A stretch of 64,000 nucleotides of DNA from Xanthobacteraceae bacterium (GCA_023954195.1 JAMLIK010000001.1:1600628-1664627), one strand, 5' to 3'; shown: positions 42,627-52,613, numbered from the stretch's first letter. The notes: a model not told the origin generated them from the letters alone. A program made the numbers and translations.

Positions 42627-44231
42627 ATGGACTGGTCGAATATGTCTCTCCCCGCGATGCGGATCGAAGCTCACTTCGGCGATCGGCTGATTCCGGTGTT
42701 CGAGGCGCGGCCGCGGAGCCTCTGGGAGATGGTCGAAGCGGCCGGGCGGCGCAACCCGGACGGCGAAGCCATCGTCTGCGGCGAGGAACGGCTGAGCTGG
42801 CGCGAGACGGTGCGGCGCGCCGCGGCTATCGCCGCCGGCCTTGAGAGCCTCGGACTGCGGCCGGGCGACCGGCTCGCCGTGCTGATCGGCAACCGCACCG
42901 AATTCGTGCTGACGCTTTACGCCGCCGCCCAGCTCGGGCTGATCGCGGTGCTGCTCTCGACCCGGCTGCAACGGCCGGAGGTCGCCTACATGCTGACCGA
43001 CTGCGGCGCGGCGGCGATCGTCTACGAGACCGCGCTCGCCGACCGGCTGCCGGACCTCGCCGAGGTGCCCGACCTGCGCCACCGTATCGTCGTGGAAGAC
43101 CGTGCCGGTACGCCGTCGCTGCCGCAACTCGCCGCGCATCCGCCGCGCGCCGCCGCGGCAGCGGTGGCCGAGGACGACACCGCGCTAATCATGTACACCT
43201 CCGGCACCACCGGGCGGCCGAAGGGCGCGATGCTATCGCACGGCAACATCATCCACTCGTCGATGATCTACGAAGCCTGCATGGAATTGACGGCCGCCGA
43301 CCGCTCGATCGCGGCGGTGCCGCTCGGCCATGTCACCGGCACCGTCGCCAACGTCACGGCGATGGCGCGCTGCGCCGGCACGCTGATTATCGTCGCCGAG
43401 TTCAAGGCCGCCGACTATCTGCGGATCGCCGCGCGCGAGCGCGCGACGCAGACCATCATGGTGCCGGCGATGTACAATCTCTGCCTGCTGCAAGCCGACT
43501 TCGACAACTTCGATCTGTCGTCGTGGCGGATCGGCGGCTTCGGCGGCGCGCCGATGCCGGTCGCCACCATCGAGAAGCTGGCGCAAAAAATCCCCGGCCT
43601 GAAACTGATTAACGCCTACGGCGCGACCGAGACCACCTCGCCCTCGACCATCATGCCGCCGGCGCTCATGGCCGCGCACATCGACAGCGTCGGCCTGCCC
43701 TGCCCCGGCGCGACCATCGTGGCGATGGACGACGAAGGGCGCGAGGTGCCGCGCGGCGAGGTCGGCGAGTTGTGGATCCACGGCGGCTCGGTCATCAAGG
43801 GCTACTGGAACAAGCCGGAAGCCACCGCCGAGAGCTTTACCGGCGGGTTCTGGCATTCCGGCGATCTCGGCTCGATCGACGCCGACGGTTTCGTCCGGGT
43901 GTTCGACCGCAAGAAGGACATGATCAACCGCGGCGGCCACAAGATCTATTCGGCCGAGGTCGAATCGGTGCTCGCCGGCCACGACGACGTCATGGAAAGC
44001 GCCATCATCGCCAAGCCCTGCCCGGTGCTGGGCGAGCGGGTTCACGCCGTCATCGTCAGCCGCAACCCGGCGCTCGACGTCGCCGCGCTGCGCGCCTGGT
44101 GCGCGGCGCGGCTGTCCGACTACAAGGTGCCGGAGACCGTCACCGTCAGCCGCGACCCGCTGCCGCGCAACGCCAACGGCAAGGTGCTGAAGAAGCAGTT
44201 GCGCGAGGCGCTGCTGCGGGAGTTGGCGTAA
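42627..44231 (+). CDS. AMP-forming acyl-CoA synthetase
   Basis: This 534-residue acyl-CoA ligase has the P-loop MYTSGTTGRPKGAMLSHGN near residue 190, the A5 region NAYGATETTSPSTIMPP near 332, the A7 motif WHSGDLGSIDADGFVRVFDRK, and the catalytic lysine in PRNANGKVLKKQLREAL. All signature residues are intact. It activates a medium-chain or aromatic acid; the exact substrate is unclear. It is followed by the convergent histidine kinase gene and has no pathway partners next to it. Confidence 0.9.
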   Translation: MDWSNMSLPAMRIEAHFGDRLIPVFEARPRSLWEMVEAAGRRNPDGEAIVCGEERLSWRETVRRAAAIAAGLESLGLRPGDRLAVLIGNRTEFVLTLYAAAQLGLIAVLLSTRLQRPEVAYMLTDCGAAAIVYETALADRLPDLAEVPDLRHRIVVEDRAGTPSLPQLAAHPPRAAAAAVAEDDTALIMYTSGTTGRPKGAMLSHGNIIHSSMIYEACMELTAADRSIAAVPLGHVTGTVANVTAMARCAGTLIIVAEFKAADYLRIAARERATQTIMVPAMYNLCLLQADFDNFDLSSWRIGGFGGAPMPVATIEKLAQKIPGLKLINAYGATETTSPSTIMPPALMAAHIDSVGLPCPGATIVAMDDEGREVPRGEVGELWIHGGSVIKGYWNKPEATAESFTGGFWHSGDLGSIDADGFVRVFDRKKDMINRGGHKIYSAEVESVLAGHDDVMESAIIAKPCPVLGERVHAVIVSRNPALDVAALRAWCAARLSDYKVPETVTVSRDPLPRNANGKVLKKQLREALLRELA

Positions 44232-44313
44232 GAGATCGCGCGATCGGGCGGCGCTCCGCGCCGACCCGTTGGCGAGGACGACGCCGAGGTTGGATGCGAC
44301 ACTCGGTCATGTC

Positions 44314-45987
44314 TCACCGCACCCGCTTCACCGGGGCCGACAACCTGTCGGTGCGGTCGCGCTCGGTGAGGTCGACCACGGTGGCCATCGGCGCCATCAG
44401 TTCGTAGACATAGCTGACGTCGGTGAAGTAGCGCTTGGCGACGCCGCCGAGCGCTTCCGGCGCGACGCGGTCGAGCAGGATCACGCCGAAATCGCTGTCG
44501 GCGCTGCGGGTCGCGGCGCTGGTGTTGAACTCCTCCCAGCGGAAATGGAAGATGGCGTCGCGCGGGTCGCCTTCCACCGTCCATTGCGCGACGATATGCG
44601 GGTGCTTGCCTACCAGCGACAGCCCCTCGTCGGTGTGCGACGCCAGTTCGAAGAACAACAGCGACAGGCTTTGCGCGGCGCGGGCGCTGACCGAGATATC
44701 CGGCCCGTTGACGGTGATCCGCTCGGCGTTGGGAATGGCGCGCGCCTCGAACAATCCCTTGAGCGGCACGCCCTGCCAGCGGCTTTCGCTGAGCAGCGAC
44801 ACCACGTTGGACATGGCGTGGATGCGCCCGATCAGCAGTTCGCGCGCGACGTCGATGTCGGAGCCGTGGCGCATGGTGCGGGTGACGATCGACTGGATCA
44901 CCGCCAGGATGTTCTTGACCCGGTGATTGAGTTCGTCGATCACCGCCGTCAGCCGGTGCTCGAAGCCGATCCGCATGCGGATTTCGCGGCTCATCCGCAC
45001 GTTGTTGTAGGCGATATAGCCGAACAGCGCGCAGATGATCGCGGTGAGCGCGAAGCCGATCGCCGCCACCGCCAGCGCCAGTTCGAGCGCGCGTTGCTCG
45101 GCATTGGTCTTGGCGTAATAGGCCAGTTGCCAGTCGCGGCCGCCGAAGGTCACGGTGCGGATCACCGACGCCGCCTTGCCGCCGCGCCCGGCACCTTGCG
45201 CCTGCGGACGCGCGACCACGCGGTCGTTGGCGTCGAGAACCAGTTCGCTGCCGTTGCTCGCCGGACTTCGCAACGCCACGGAGAACAGCGACATCTCGTC
45301 GTTGGTCAGCATCAACGGCGCGAGTTCGTAGGAGAAGGTGACGAAGCCCGCGGGCTCCCCGGCGCTTTCCGGAAGCACCGGCGTCGCCAGCACCACGCCG
45401 ACCGGACCGTCCGGCCGCAACAGCGGCAACGGCTCCGACGCCGCCGGCTGTCGGGTCTCCAGCGCCCGCCGCAACATCGCTTCGAGCACCGGCTGAGGCT
45501 CCATCGCGCGGCCTGGAAAACCCTCGGTCCCGGCGTTGCGGGGCTCGACATCCATCAGCACGTTGAGCGGTTCGCTCCCGCGCGCGGCGAAGTCCAGCGG
45601 CTTGTCGTTGAAATTGCGGATCCGCGGGTTCGGGAAGCCGGCGCTCTGCAGCTCGGCCTGGGCTTGCGCCAGTTCGTTCGGTTCCAGCCGCGCGATCCAG
45701 CCCGCCACGACGAAATCGGTCTTGAAGGCGTAGATCGAGGTGCGCAGCGGCTTGAGCATGTTGGCCTTGGTCACCGACGGCGAAACGAACAGGCCGGAGG
45801 CGACCCGCGCCAGCAGTTCGCGCTCGGTCAGGCGGTCCTGCACCAGGCTGGCGCTGACATCGATGGCGCGCGACAGCGCGATGCGGTTGACCGTCAGTTC
45901 CTGGTCATGGGCGCGATACGCGGCGAGGCCCGACAGCAACAGCCCCAGCAGCGCGATGAACCCGATGATGAACCCCAGCCTGACCAC
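44314..45987 (-). CDS. CHASE-domain HWE-type histidine kinase with degenerate ATP site
   Basis: This 557-residue protein has a membrane helix at residues 2-22, a periplasmic CHASE-like sensor (about 30-280), a second helix near 300-325 (LALAVAAIGFALTAIICALF), and a cytoplasmic kinase module. The phospho-acceptor box ELNHRVKNILAVIQS (His355) is the HWE/HisKA_2 form. The ATP-binding N-box is altered: the family HELATNAAKYGAL is here FELASHTDEGLSL, with His451 where Asn binds Mg-ATP, and the glycine-rich GGPP region is not visible. No response regulator is nearby. It may be a sensor pseudokinase or use a partner. Confidence 0.85.
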   Translation of the reverse strand: MVRLGFIIGFIALLGLLLSGLAAYRAHDQELTVNRIALSRAIDVSASLVQDRLTERELLARVASGLFVSPSVTKANMLKPLRTSIYAFKTDFVVAGWIARLEPNELAQAQAELQSAGFPNPRIRNFNDKPLDFAARGSEPLNVLMDVEPRNAGTEGFPGRAMEPQPVLEAMLRRALETRQPAASEPLPLLRPDGPVGVVLATPVLPESAGEPAGFVTFSYELAPLMLTNDEMSLFSVALRSPASNGSELVLDANDRVVARPQAQGAGRGGKAASVIRTVTFGGRDWQLAYYAKTNAEQRALELALAVAAIGFALTAIICALFGYIAYNNVRMSREIRMRIGFEHRLTAVIDELNHRVKNILAVIQSIVTRTMRHGSDIDVARELLIGRIHAMSNVVSLLSESRWQGVPLKGLFEARAIPNAERITVNGPDISVSARAAQSLSLLFFELASHTDEGLSLVGKHPHIVAQWTVEGDPRDAIFHFRWEEFNTSAATRSADSDFGVILLDRVAPEALGGVAKRYFTDVSYVYELMAPMATVVDLTERDRTDRLSAPVKRVR

Positions 45988-46207
45988 GCGCGCTCTCGAA
46001 AATCACTTCGCCCGACAATTTCGCCCGAAGACATGCCCGAGCCGCCACGGCCCGCGTCGATGTGCCTTCGCGGGTCGCCGGTCAGCAGACAACCCGCCGC
46101 GCATGACGATCCACCATCGCGGCAAGCCCGGTTGGAGTAGGAAAACCGCGTCCCGTTCGGTTTGTTCCGACGGGGGCCGCCGGCGCGGGATCGACCCCGG
46201 CGCAGGG

Positions 46208-46507
46208 TTAACGCGCGTCCACCTTGGCCGGCGTGATGATCTCGATCCGGGCCGGCGCGCTGAGGCACTTGGCGGCGATCCGTCCGAACGCTTTCATGTG
46301 CTCGGCCTTGCGGTGCGGCTCCAGCGCCTCGGCGTTGTCCCATTGCTCGACGAAAACCATCTTGGTGGGATCGGTGACGCTCTCGTGCATGTCGTAAGCA
46401 ATGTTGCCGGGTTCCTGACGGGTGGCCTTGATGCAGGCTTTGGCGCCCTCGATCAGTTCGGCGCGCATTTCGGGCTTCACGGTCAGGGTGGCGACGATAT
46501 AGATCAC
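46208..46507 (-). CDS. Antibiotic biosynthesis monooxygenase (ABM) domain protein
   Basis: A 99-residue single ABM-domain protein (YgiN-like), a small dimeric ferredoxin-like fold: IYIVATLTVKPEMRAELIEG, then GNIAYDMHESVTDPTKMVFV and EQWDNAEALEPHRKAEHMKA. Such proteins act on quinols or flavin-like ligands or remove reactive compounds; no activity is assigned. GGAG six bases before the GTG at 46507 gives the best start. It is leftward and probably monocistronic. Confidence 0.82.
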   Translation of the reverse strand: MIYIVATLTVKPEMRAELIEGAKACIKATRQEPGNIAYDMHESVTDPTKMVFVEQWDNAEALEPHRKAEHMKAFGRIAAKCLSAPARIEIITPAKVDAR

Positions 46508-46849
46508 GGCGGTCTCCGGGACGGTTGGTTTGGATGGCGGCGACATTAGAGCATGTCGGAGAGGGGTGGGAACCGTTTTCGACGGCTCCCGCGCCTGCCG
46601 CCGTCAGTTTGACCTTGAATCCGCCGCGATGCTGCGCCATATCAGCGGCACGATCCTGGGAATCGCTTGCGACAATCCTCAGGTCCCTGCGAGCCGCGTG
46701 TTCTGAGCCGGTCAAAAACGGCTTCTGGCTTGCCCCTTCATCCGACCGAAGCCGACGCCCCAAACACGCGGGTGTCCCAAGCCTCCCCCGAGGCATCCGC
46801 GCCGACGTTGAACGTCGGGCGCTGGTATTTTGATGGAAAGACCTCTCTT
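46508..46849. other. 342-base intergenic region with the helicase leader
   Basis: No convincing gene is seen. Near 46548 there is a decayed family C-like stretch (GAGCATGTCGGAGAGGGGTG). At 46802-46818 the hairpin CCGACGT-TGA-ACGTCGG lies about 30 bases before the helicase start and may be part of its 5' leader. Confidence 0.4.
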
Positions 46850-48271
<1,422 letters not shown>

Positions 48272-48295
48272 CAGCCTTTCGACCTGGAGACCCCC

Positions 48296-48577
48296 ATGGC
48301 TAAAGAAGAGCTGATCCAGTTCGAAGGACTGGTGACCGAAATCCTCCCCGATGCCCGCTACCGCGTCCAGCTCGACGCGGGGCACGAGATCGTCGCCTAC
48401 ACCGCCGGCAAGATGAAGAAAAATCGCATCAAGACGCTGGCGGGCGACCGGGTGACCATCGAGATGTCGCCTTACGACCTCGAAAAGGGCCGCCTGATCT
48501 TCCGCCACAAGGACGAGCGCCCCGCCGGCGGTCCGCCGCGCAGCGGCCCGCCCCGCGGCCAGTTCCGCCGCCGCTGA
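48296..48577 (+). CDS. infA: Translation initiation factor IF-1 with extended tail
   Basis: A 93-residue IF-1: the OB-fold core is [20 protein letters not shown], then [20 protein letters not shown] and [20 protein letters not shown]. The usual length is about 72; here about 20 extra residues, [20 protein letters not shown], form a basic Gly/Pro/Arg tail like that of the helicase encoded just upstream. The protein binds the 30S A site during initiation. This may be a second, stress-related infA copy. Confidence 0.9.
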   Translation: MAKEELIQFEGLVTEILPDARYRVQLDAGHEIVAYTAGKMKKNRIKTLAGDRVTIEMSPYDLEKGRLIFRHKDERPAGGPPRSGPPRGQFRRR

Positions 48578-48592
48578 TTTTTGCGCGCCGAG

Positions 48593-48619
48593 CAGGCGGG
48601 GCATCGCGTGCCCCGCCTG
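48593..48619 (+). terminator. Hairpin after infA
   Basis: The 11-base stem CAGGCGGGGCA / TGCCCCGCCTG with a five-base loop sits 15 bases after the infA stop. There is no T-tract, so it is a weak terminator or a 3'-end stabiliser. Confidence 0.45.
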
Positions 48620-48857
48620 GCCGCCGCGACCGGCCGCCGCGACCGGCCTTGGGGCCGGCGCGTCGCAAAAAACGTGCGCGTCAGGATTGTCTCGGCACCG
48701 CCTTTCGCATAAGATACCCTGATCGATTTTCGGCCGGACGACACTTGCTAACTACCGGTACAGCCGGTTTAGATGCTGACGACCCTTCCAAAAATTCGAT
48801 GCCACCAGCCCATGCGAATGGGTTTCGACTATATATTTTTTGAGAAGGGACTATCCC

Positions 48858-49070
48858 ATGAGCATGGGAACCGTGAAGTGGTTTAACGCAACCAAGGGCT
48901 ACGGCTTCATCCAGCCCGACGACGGCGGCAACGACGTGTTCGTGCATATCAGCGCCGTCGAGCGCGCCGGCCTCGGCACGCTGCGCGAGGGCCAGAAGAT
49001 CAGCTACGAGATCGTCGCGGATCGCCGCTCGGGCAAATCCTCCGCCGACAATCTGCGCGCCGCCGGCTAA
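48858..49070 (+). CDS. Cold-shock protein (CspA family)
   Basis: A 70-residue cold-shock domain protein with both RNA-binding motifs: [12 protein letters not shown] (RNP1) and DVFVHISAV (RNP2). The start at 48858 follows AAGGGA at seven bases. It is an RNA chaperone that melts structures in mRNA. It has a 280-base leader after infA, a size typical of thermoregulated csp leaders, and ends at a strong terminator. Confidence 0.94.
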   Translation: MSMGTVKWFNATKGYGFIQPDDGGNDVFVHISAVERAGLGTLREGQKISYEIVADRRSGKSSADNLRAAG

Positions 49071-49138
49071 GGCTAAGGCGTCGCCGACCGCGAGCCGGGA
49101 CGGCTCCACGTCGCGCGATATTGCAGTTTACAAGGCAG

Positions 49139-49166
49139 AAAGGCCGCGCTTGGGCGCGGCCTTTTC
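49139..49166 (+). terminator. Rho-independent terminator of the cold-shock gene
   Basis: The stem GGCCGCGC / GCGCGGCC with loop TTGG is followed by TTTTC, a textbook intrinsic terminator, 70 bases after the stop codon. Confidence 0.85.
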
Positions 49167-49199
49167 GTTTGCGCCGCTGTTTCCCCCGCGCCGCCGCCC

Positions 49200-49307
49200 G
49201 CGGCTCGGATCAACGCTTCGCGTTGTCCGAGCACAGGATCCGCGAAGCAATGCAGTCTTCCTTCGCGGCCGCTGGATTGCTTCGTCGCTTTGCGCCTCGC
49301 AATGACG
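49200..49307. repeat. Dispersed repeat, family B, copy 2
   Basis: It shares CTCGGATCAACGCTTCGCGT, GCGAAGCAATGCAG and GCTGGATTGCTTCG with copy 1 and ends in CGCAATGACG. It separates the cold-shock gene from the Tad genes. Confidence 0.7.
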
Positions 49308-49330
49308 ATCCAGTCGGATCGGATTCCGCT

Positions 49331-49969
49331 TTAGCTGGTCGGACAGGGCGTCGCCTTGTCCATCCGCACGCAATAGTAATTCGCGGTGACGCGCGGCCGG
49401 GTATAGGTCGATTCCTTGAGCGGCACGGCGGCGACGCCTGGCAGGATCGCGGGGGCGTAGCGATAGCTGACCTCGCCCAGGATGAAATACTGATTGGGCA
49501 GCACCTTGTTGGAAGCGTCCTTACCGATCAGATTCGCCGGCATCGACGACACCACGTCGCCGACGGAGCGCGCATCGTCGCCCCTGCTCCATTGCACGCG
49601 CGCCTGGCCGTTGGCGGGATTGATGTAAAGCTGCGTGATGGTCATCCGCAGCGGCCCGCCGCTGAAGGGATTGGAGGTCGCCTTGTAGGGGGTCAGCATC
49701 GCCCGGCCGATGGCGAAGAAGTTCGGAATATCGGTGGCGTCGAGAACGTAGTCGTTCTGCGAGGTCAGGTCCGACAGGGTGCGCGCCACCAGCGTGATCT
49801 TGCGATTGAGCGCGATCACCGACGTGACGCTGATGATACCGAACAGCGCCACCAGCATGATCGGCAGGATCATGGCGAATTCGACCGCCGCCAGCCCCCG
49901 CGCGTCCGGGCCGAACGCGGCGAACCGGCGCGCCGTCGTGGTGAGATAACGCCTGACGGGATTGCTCAT
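49331..49969 (-). CDS. TadE/TadG-family pseudopilin
   Basis: A 212-residue pilus assembly protein with one N-terminal membrane helix preceded by the TadE-type motif: DARGLAAVEFAMILPIMLVA, near residues 23-42, with the conserved Glu five residues after the likely processing site. The rest (periplasmic) is of low complexity with a short Cys pair at the C-terminus (YYCVRMDKATPCPTS). It is encoded seven bases after the second TadE-like gene and both should be processed by the prepilin peptidase encoded at 52031. Confidence 0.85.
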   Translation of the reverse strand: MSNPVRRYLTTTARRFAAFGPDARGLAAVEFAMILPIMLVALFGIISVTSVIALNRKITLVARTLSDLTSQNDYVLDATDIPNFFAIGRAMLTPYKATSNPFSGGPLRMTITQLYINPANGQARVQWSRGDDARSVGDVVSSMPANLIGKDASNKVLPNQYFILGEVSYRYAPAILPGVAAVPLKESTYTRPRVTANYYCVRMDKATPCPTS

Positions 49970-49976
49970 GGTCCGA

Positions 49977-50528
49977 TCACCTCGCCCCCGGCTCGACGCG
50001 GAAAGCCGCCATCGCCGACAGCAGATACTTTCCGTTCGGCGTATTGGAATCGACGTTGGCCATGTTAAAGCCCAGTTGCGTCACCACGAGCGGCCACAGA
50101 TAGTAGGCGCTGACCACCACCGTCTGCTGGGCTTGCGGATTCTGATAATTGAAACTGTCGACGAACGTGCCGCCATCGATCGGATTCAGAATGGTGATCG
50201 CGTTACCGGGAGCGGTAATGCTGACATTGACGCGCAGCTTGCTGCAATCCATCAGCACCTTGACCCGGTCGCACAGATCGCTGACGAACTGATCGCGGGT
50301 CATGTTGGTGTCCGCGGCCTCATGCGTGAACATCTTTCGCGCGGTTTGATCCAGGCCGTTTTCCAGCACCTGGCCGGCGAAAAAAGTCAGGGCGATCTCA
50401 AGGATCGCGAACAGCAGGGCGAAGAAGATCGGCGCGACCAGCGCGAATTCGATCAGCGCGGAACCGCGCTGATCGCGTCGCCATGCGGCGCGGCGCGGCT
50501 CGGCAGGTGATTTTTCGGACGACGACAT
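49977..50528 (-). CDS. tadE: TadE-family pseudopilin
   Basis: A 183-residue TadE-like protein with the motif RGSALIEFALVAPIFFALLF at about residues 21-40, followed by LEIALTFFAGQVLENGLDQT, the region typical of TadE. It is a minor pilin-like subunit required for Flp pilus assembly at the inner membrane. GAGGAG eight bases before the ATG supports the start. A perfect TTAA-N7-TTAAC sequence lies 102 bases upstream. It forms a two-gene operon with the TadG-like gene. Confidence 0.87.
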   Translation of the reverse strand: MSSSEKSPAEPRRAAWRRDQRGSALIEFALVAPIFFALLFAILEIALTFFAGQVLENGLDQTARKMFTHEAADTNMTRDQFVSDLCDRVKVLMDCSKLRVNVSITAPGNAITILNPIDGGTFVDSFNYQNPQAQQTVVVSAYYLWPLVVTQLGFNMANVDSNTPNGKYLLSAMAAFRVEPGAR

Positions 50529-50629
50529 CGGTGCGTCTCCTCGATCGGCAGGAGTGATCGGCCGTCAGGATCTACCCGAAAGTCATTGTCGAAGTGTTTC
50601 GGCAGTTTCGGACAACGCGCCGTATTGCG

Positions 50630-50645
50630 TTAACCGGTTGTTAAC
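50630..50645. promoter_or_regulatory. CtrA box upstream of the TadE operon
   Basis: TTAACCGGTTGTTAAC matches the alphaproteobacterial CtrA consensus TTAA-N7-TTAAC exactly, and is nearly symmetrical. It lies in the gap before the leftward tadE gene. CtrA controls pilus genes in Caulobacter. Confidence 0.6.
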
Positions 50646-50721
50646 GCCGAATGGCGCCGTCGCCTCGGGGCGTACGGGCATCATGCCGCGCGCCGGACTG
50701 GAGATGCCGCCCGCGCGCCGG

Positions 50722-51234
50722 TCAGTTGGCCTTGCCGACGGTGCCGCCGCCCGCGGCCTCCCTGCTCAACGTTCCGGCCTGATCCATGGTGGATTTGAAG
50801 AACTTCTCGCTGTCGCCGAGCGTGACACGCCGCTCGCAGTTCGGCTCGCAGCTATAGGATTCGCGCTCGGCTCCGCGATAGATCGTGACCACCTTGTCGG
50901 TGGGGCCGCTGACCACAATCGTGCGGTCGATCAGGACTTCACCGGCGCGATCCAGGGCGATGACGTTGGTGGCGCCGTAACCCTTTCCGGTCACCACGAC
51001 CAGGCCGCCGGATTGCAGGGTGACATCGGCGATCAACGGATTGCCGACCACCAGGGTCGCCACCCGCGCCGGCAGCTTCACCAGCTTGGCCTGATCGACG
51101 CTGACCGCGATGGTGTCCTGGTTCGACATTTCGTTGGCAACGGCCCGCCCGAGGCCGGATAGCAGCGCCAGCGCCGCGGCGACGCATGCGAGCGCCGCCA
51201 GCCGGGTCAAGGAATTTCGAGATCGGACAATCAT
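50722..51234 (-). CDS. Stand-alone secretin N-domain (CpaC-like) protein
   Basis: A 170-residue exported protein with a signal peptide (LTRLAALACVAAALALLSGL) and a pilus-assembly N-terminal domain like the start of CpaC: QAKLVKLPARVATLVVGNPL, IADVTLQSGGLVVVTGKGYG and ATNVIALDRAGEVLIDRTIV. No secretin barrel follows. The tail has a Cys pair (SYSCEPNCERRV). GGAG seven bases before the ATG at 51234 supports the start. It probably helps the secretin or the outer-membrane channel of the Tad system. Confidence 0.82.
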   Translation of the reverse strand: MIVRSRNSLTRLAALACVAAALALLSGLGRAVANEMSNQDTIAVSVDQAKLVKLPARVATLVVGNPLIADVTLQSGGLVVVTGKGYGATNVIALDRAGEVLIDRTIVVSGPTDKVVTIYRGAERESYSCEPNCERRVTLGDSEKFFKSTMDQAGTLSREAAGGGTVGKAN

Positions 51235-51373
51235 GCGCCCACTCCGATACAATCACGGCCCGACCCCGCCTCAAGCGAGGTCCCGGCTGCGGATATGGCA
51301 AATATGCCGTTAATTGATGAATGAACTGCAAACGCCGGCGACGGTCGGCGTCCCGGCACGGCGAATGTCATCG

Positions 51374-51437
51374 CGCGGGCGGGACTCATAGGTGCCGTTC
51401 CCGCTGCGGCGTATGAGTCCCTGCGCGCGCCGGGACG
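51374..51437. repeat. Decayed family A repeat, copy 8
   Basis: Only the right half is kept: CCGCTGCGGCGTATGAGTCC followed by CTGCGCGCGCCGGGACGACG, with several changes from the intact copies. Confidence 0.5.
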
Positions 51438-51548
51438 ACGCCGGAATTGTCGAGACGAGATCGCCCGCACCGATGATATTGCCGCCGCGCGATCGTTTGC
51501 GATAGCCGAACCGGACCGGGCCGATTTGCCGGATATTCCGCGACGCTT

Positions 51549-51564
51549 TTAAGTCGAAGTTTAC
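51549..51564. promoter_or_regulatory. Near-match to a CtrA box upstream of flp
   Basis: TTAA-GTCGAAG-TTTAC has one mismatch from TTAA-N7-TTAAC and lies about 157 bases before the pilin start codon. Confidence 0.4.
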
Positions 51565-51720
51565 CGTCCGCGAGAAACGCCTGATACACGCGGGTTTCCG
51601 CAATCGAATTAACCGGCCCGAAATTTTCTCCCCCTAGGGTGCAGCCATGGTCACGGTGCTGAGAACGCCGTTTCCACTAGACGTCGAGTTCAACAGCCAC
51701 GTGCACACATGGAGTTTCCT

Positions 51721-51897
51721 ATGAAGAATCTTGTCAAGCGTTTCGCCAAGGATGAATCCGGCGCCACCGCGATCGAATACGGTCTGATCGCCGCCGGTAT
51801 CGCGGTCGCCATCATCGCCATCGTGCAGTCGCTCGGCACCACCCTGAACACCCAGTTCGACAAGGTGCAGAAGGGCATCGCGAACACCGGCGGCTAA
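51721..51897 (+). CDS. flp: Flp/Fap-type major pilin
   Basis: A 58-residue type IVb prepilin. The short positive leader MKNLVKRFAKDESG ends at Gly14, followed by ATAIEYGLIAAGIAVAIIAI: cleavage between Gly14 and Ala15 puts Glu at +5 and Tyr at +6, the Flp signature. It is the main pilus subunit. The start at 51721 has GGAG six bases upstream; an in-frame ATG at 51709 lacks one. A very strong terminator follows, so this gene is expressed far more than the downstream assembly genes. Confidence 0.95.
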   Translation: MKNLVKRFAKDESGATAIEYGLIAAGIAVAIIAIVQSLGTTLNTQFDKVQKGIANTGG

Positions 51898-51923
51898 TAG
51901 GCGGATCGCCGATCCTATTCTGG

Positions 51924-51953
51924 AAGGGCCCCGGCATGCCGGGGCCCTTTTAT
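51924..51953 (+). terminator. Rho-independent terminator after flp
   Basis: The perfect ten-base stem GGGCCCCGGC / GCCGGGGCCC with a two-base loop plus flanking A/T pairs is followed by TTTTAT. It would isolate the pilin transcript from the assembly operon. Confidence 0.9.
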
Positions 51954-52030
51954 CTTCAGCTCGCGTTTTTCGATTGTTCATTGTTCGTGGGGTAACTTGC
52001 CCCAACCCCGCGCGCGATACGGACGGCACC

Positions 52031-52555
52031 ATGATCCTCGATCTCACCCGGCTGATGCTGTTTCCCATGCTGATGGCCTTCGCCGCCTCCAGCGACCTGC
52101 TGACCATGACGATTTCCAACCGGGTGTCGCTGGCGCTGGTCGCAGGGTTTTTCGTGCTGGCGCTGGCGTCCGGCATGGGAATGGCCGCGATCGGCCTGCA
52201 CATGGCCGCGGGCGCCGCCGTGCTGGCGGTGTCGTTCACCTGTTTCGCCCTGGGCTGGATCGGCGGCGGCGACGCCAAGGTGGCGGCGGCCGCCGCGCTG
52301 TGGTTCGGCTTCGAGCATCTGCTGGTCTATCTGGTCTATGCCTCGCTGTTCGGCGGCGCCCTAACGCTGGCGCTGCTGGAGTTTCGGCGCTGGCCGATTC
52401 CTTACGCGCTGACCGGCCAGCAGTGGCTGCTGCGGCTGCACCATGAGGAGAGCGGCATTCCCTACGGTATCGCGCTGGCGGCGGGGGCGCTGATGGTCTA
52501 TCCGGAGACCATCTGGATCCGAGCCGTCGATCTCAGCCGCTTCGTCGCCGGGTAA
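52031..52555 (+). CDS. cpaA: Prepilin peptidase (CpaA/TadV)
   Basis: A 174-residue inner-membrane aspartic protease of the type IV prepilin class. The two catalytic aspartates are Asp22 (AASSDLLTMTISNR) and Asp81 (GGGDAK). It lacks the N-terminal methyltransferase domain of PilD, as Tad peptidases do. It processes Flp and the TadE/TadG pseudopilins. ATG at 52031 has only a weak ribosome site. Confidence 0.9.
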   Translation: MILDLTRLMLFPMLMAFAASSDLLTMTISNRVSLALVAGFFVLALASGMGMAAIGLHMAAGAAVLAVSFTCFALGWIGGGDAKVAAAAALWFGFEHLLVYLVYASLFGGALTLALLEFRRWPIPYALTGQQWLLRLHHEESGIPYGIALAAGALMVYPETIWIRAVDLSRFVAG

Positions 52556-52598
52556 TTTTCAAGAAAAGAACTCGTTAAGCCTGTTCCGATACGCGTCA

Positions 52599-52613
52599 TT
52601 AACCATGCCTTGA
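52599..52613. promoter_or_regulatory. Weak CtrA-like site upstream of cpaB
   Basis: TTAA-CCATGCC-TTGA deviates by one base from TTAA-N7-TTAA and lies about 70 bases before cpaB. This might mark a second promoter for the assembly operon. Confidence 0.3.

Larger units (their letters stand above)
51235..51720. other. 486-base intergenic region upstream of flp
   Basis: No convincing gene is present. It holds a decayed family A repeat (51374-51437), with AGTCCCTGCGCGCGCCGGGA-like sequence, and the near-CtrA site at 51549-51564. The flp promoter is expected in its last 200 bases, but no clear -35/-10 pair was read. Confidence 0.5.

Noticed and set aside
48619-48660. Short tandem GCCGCGACCGG units after infA
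   Set aside because: Only two imperfect units are seen; not a repeat array of note and not a CRISPR.
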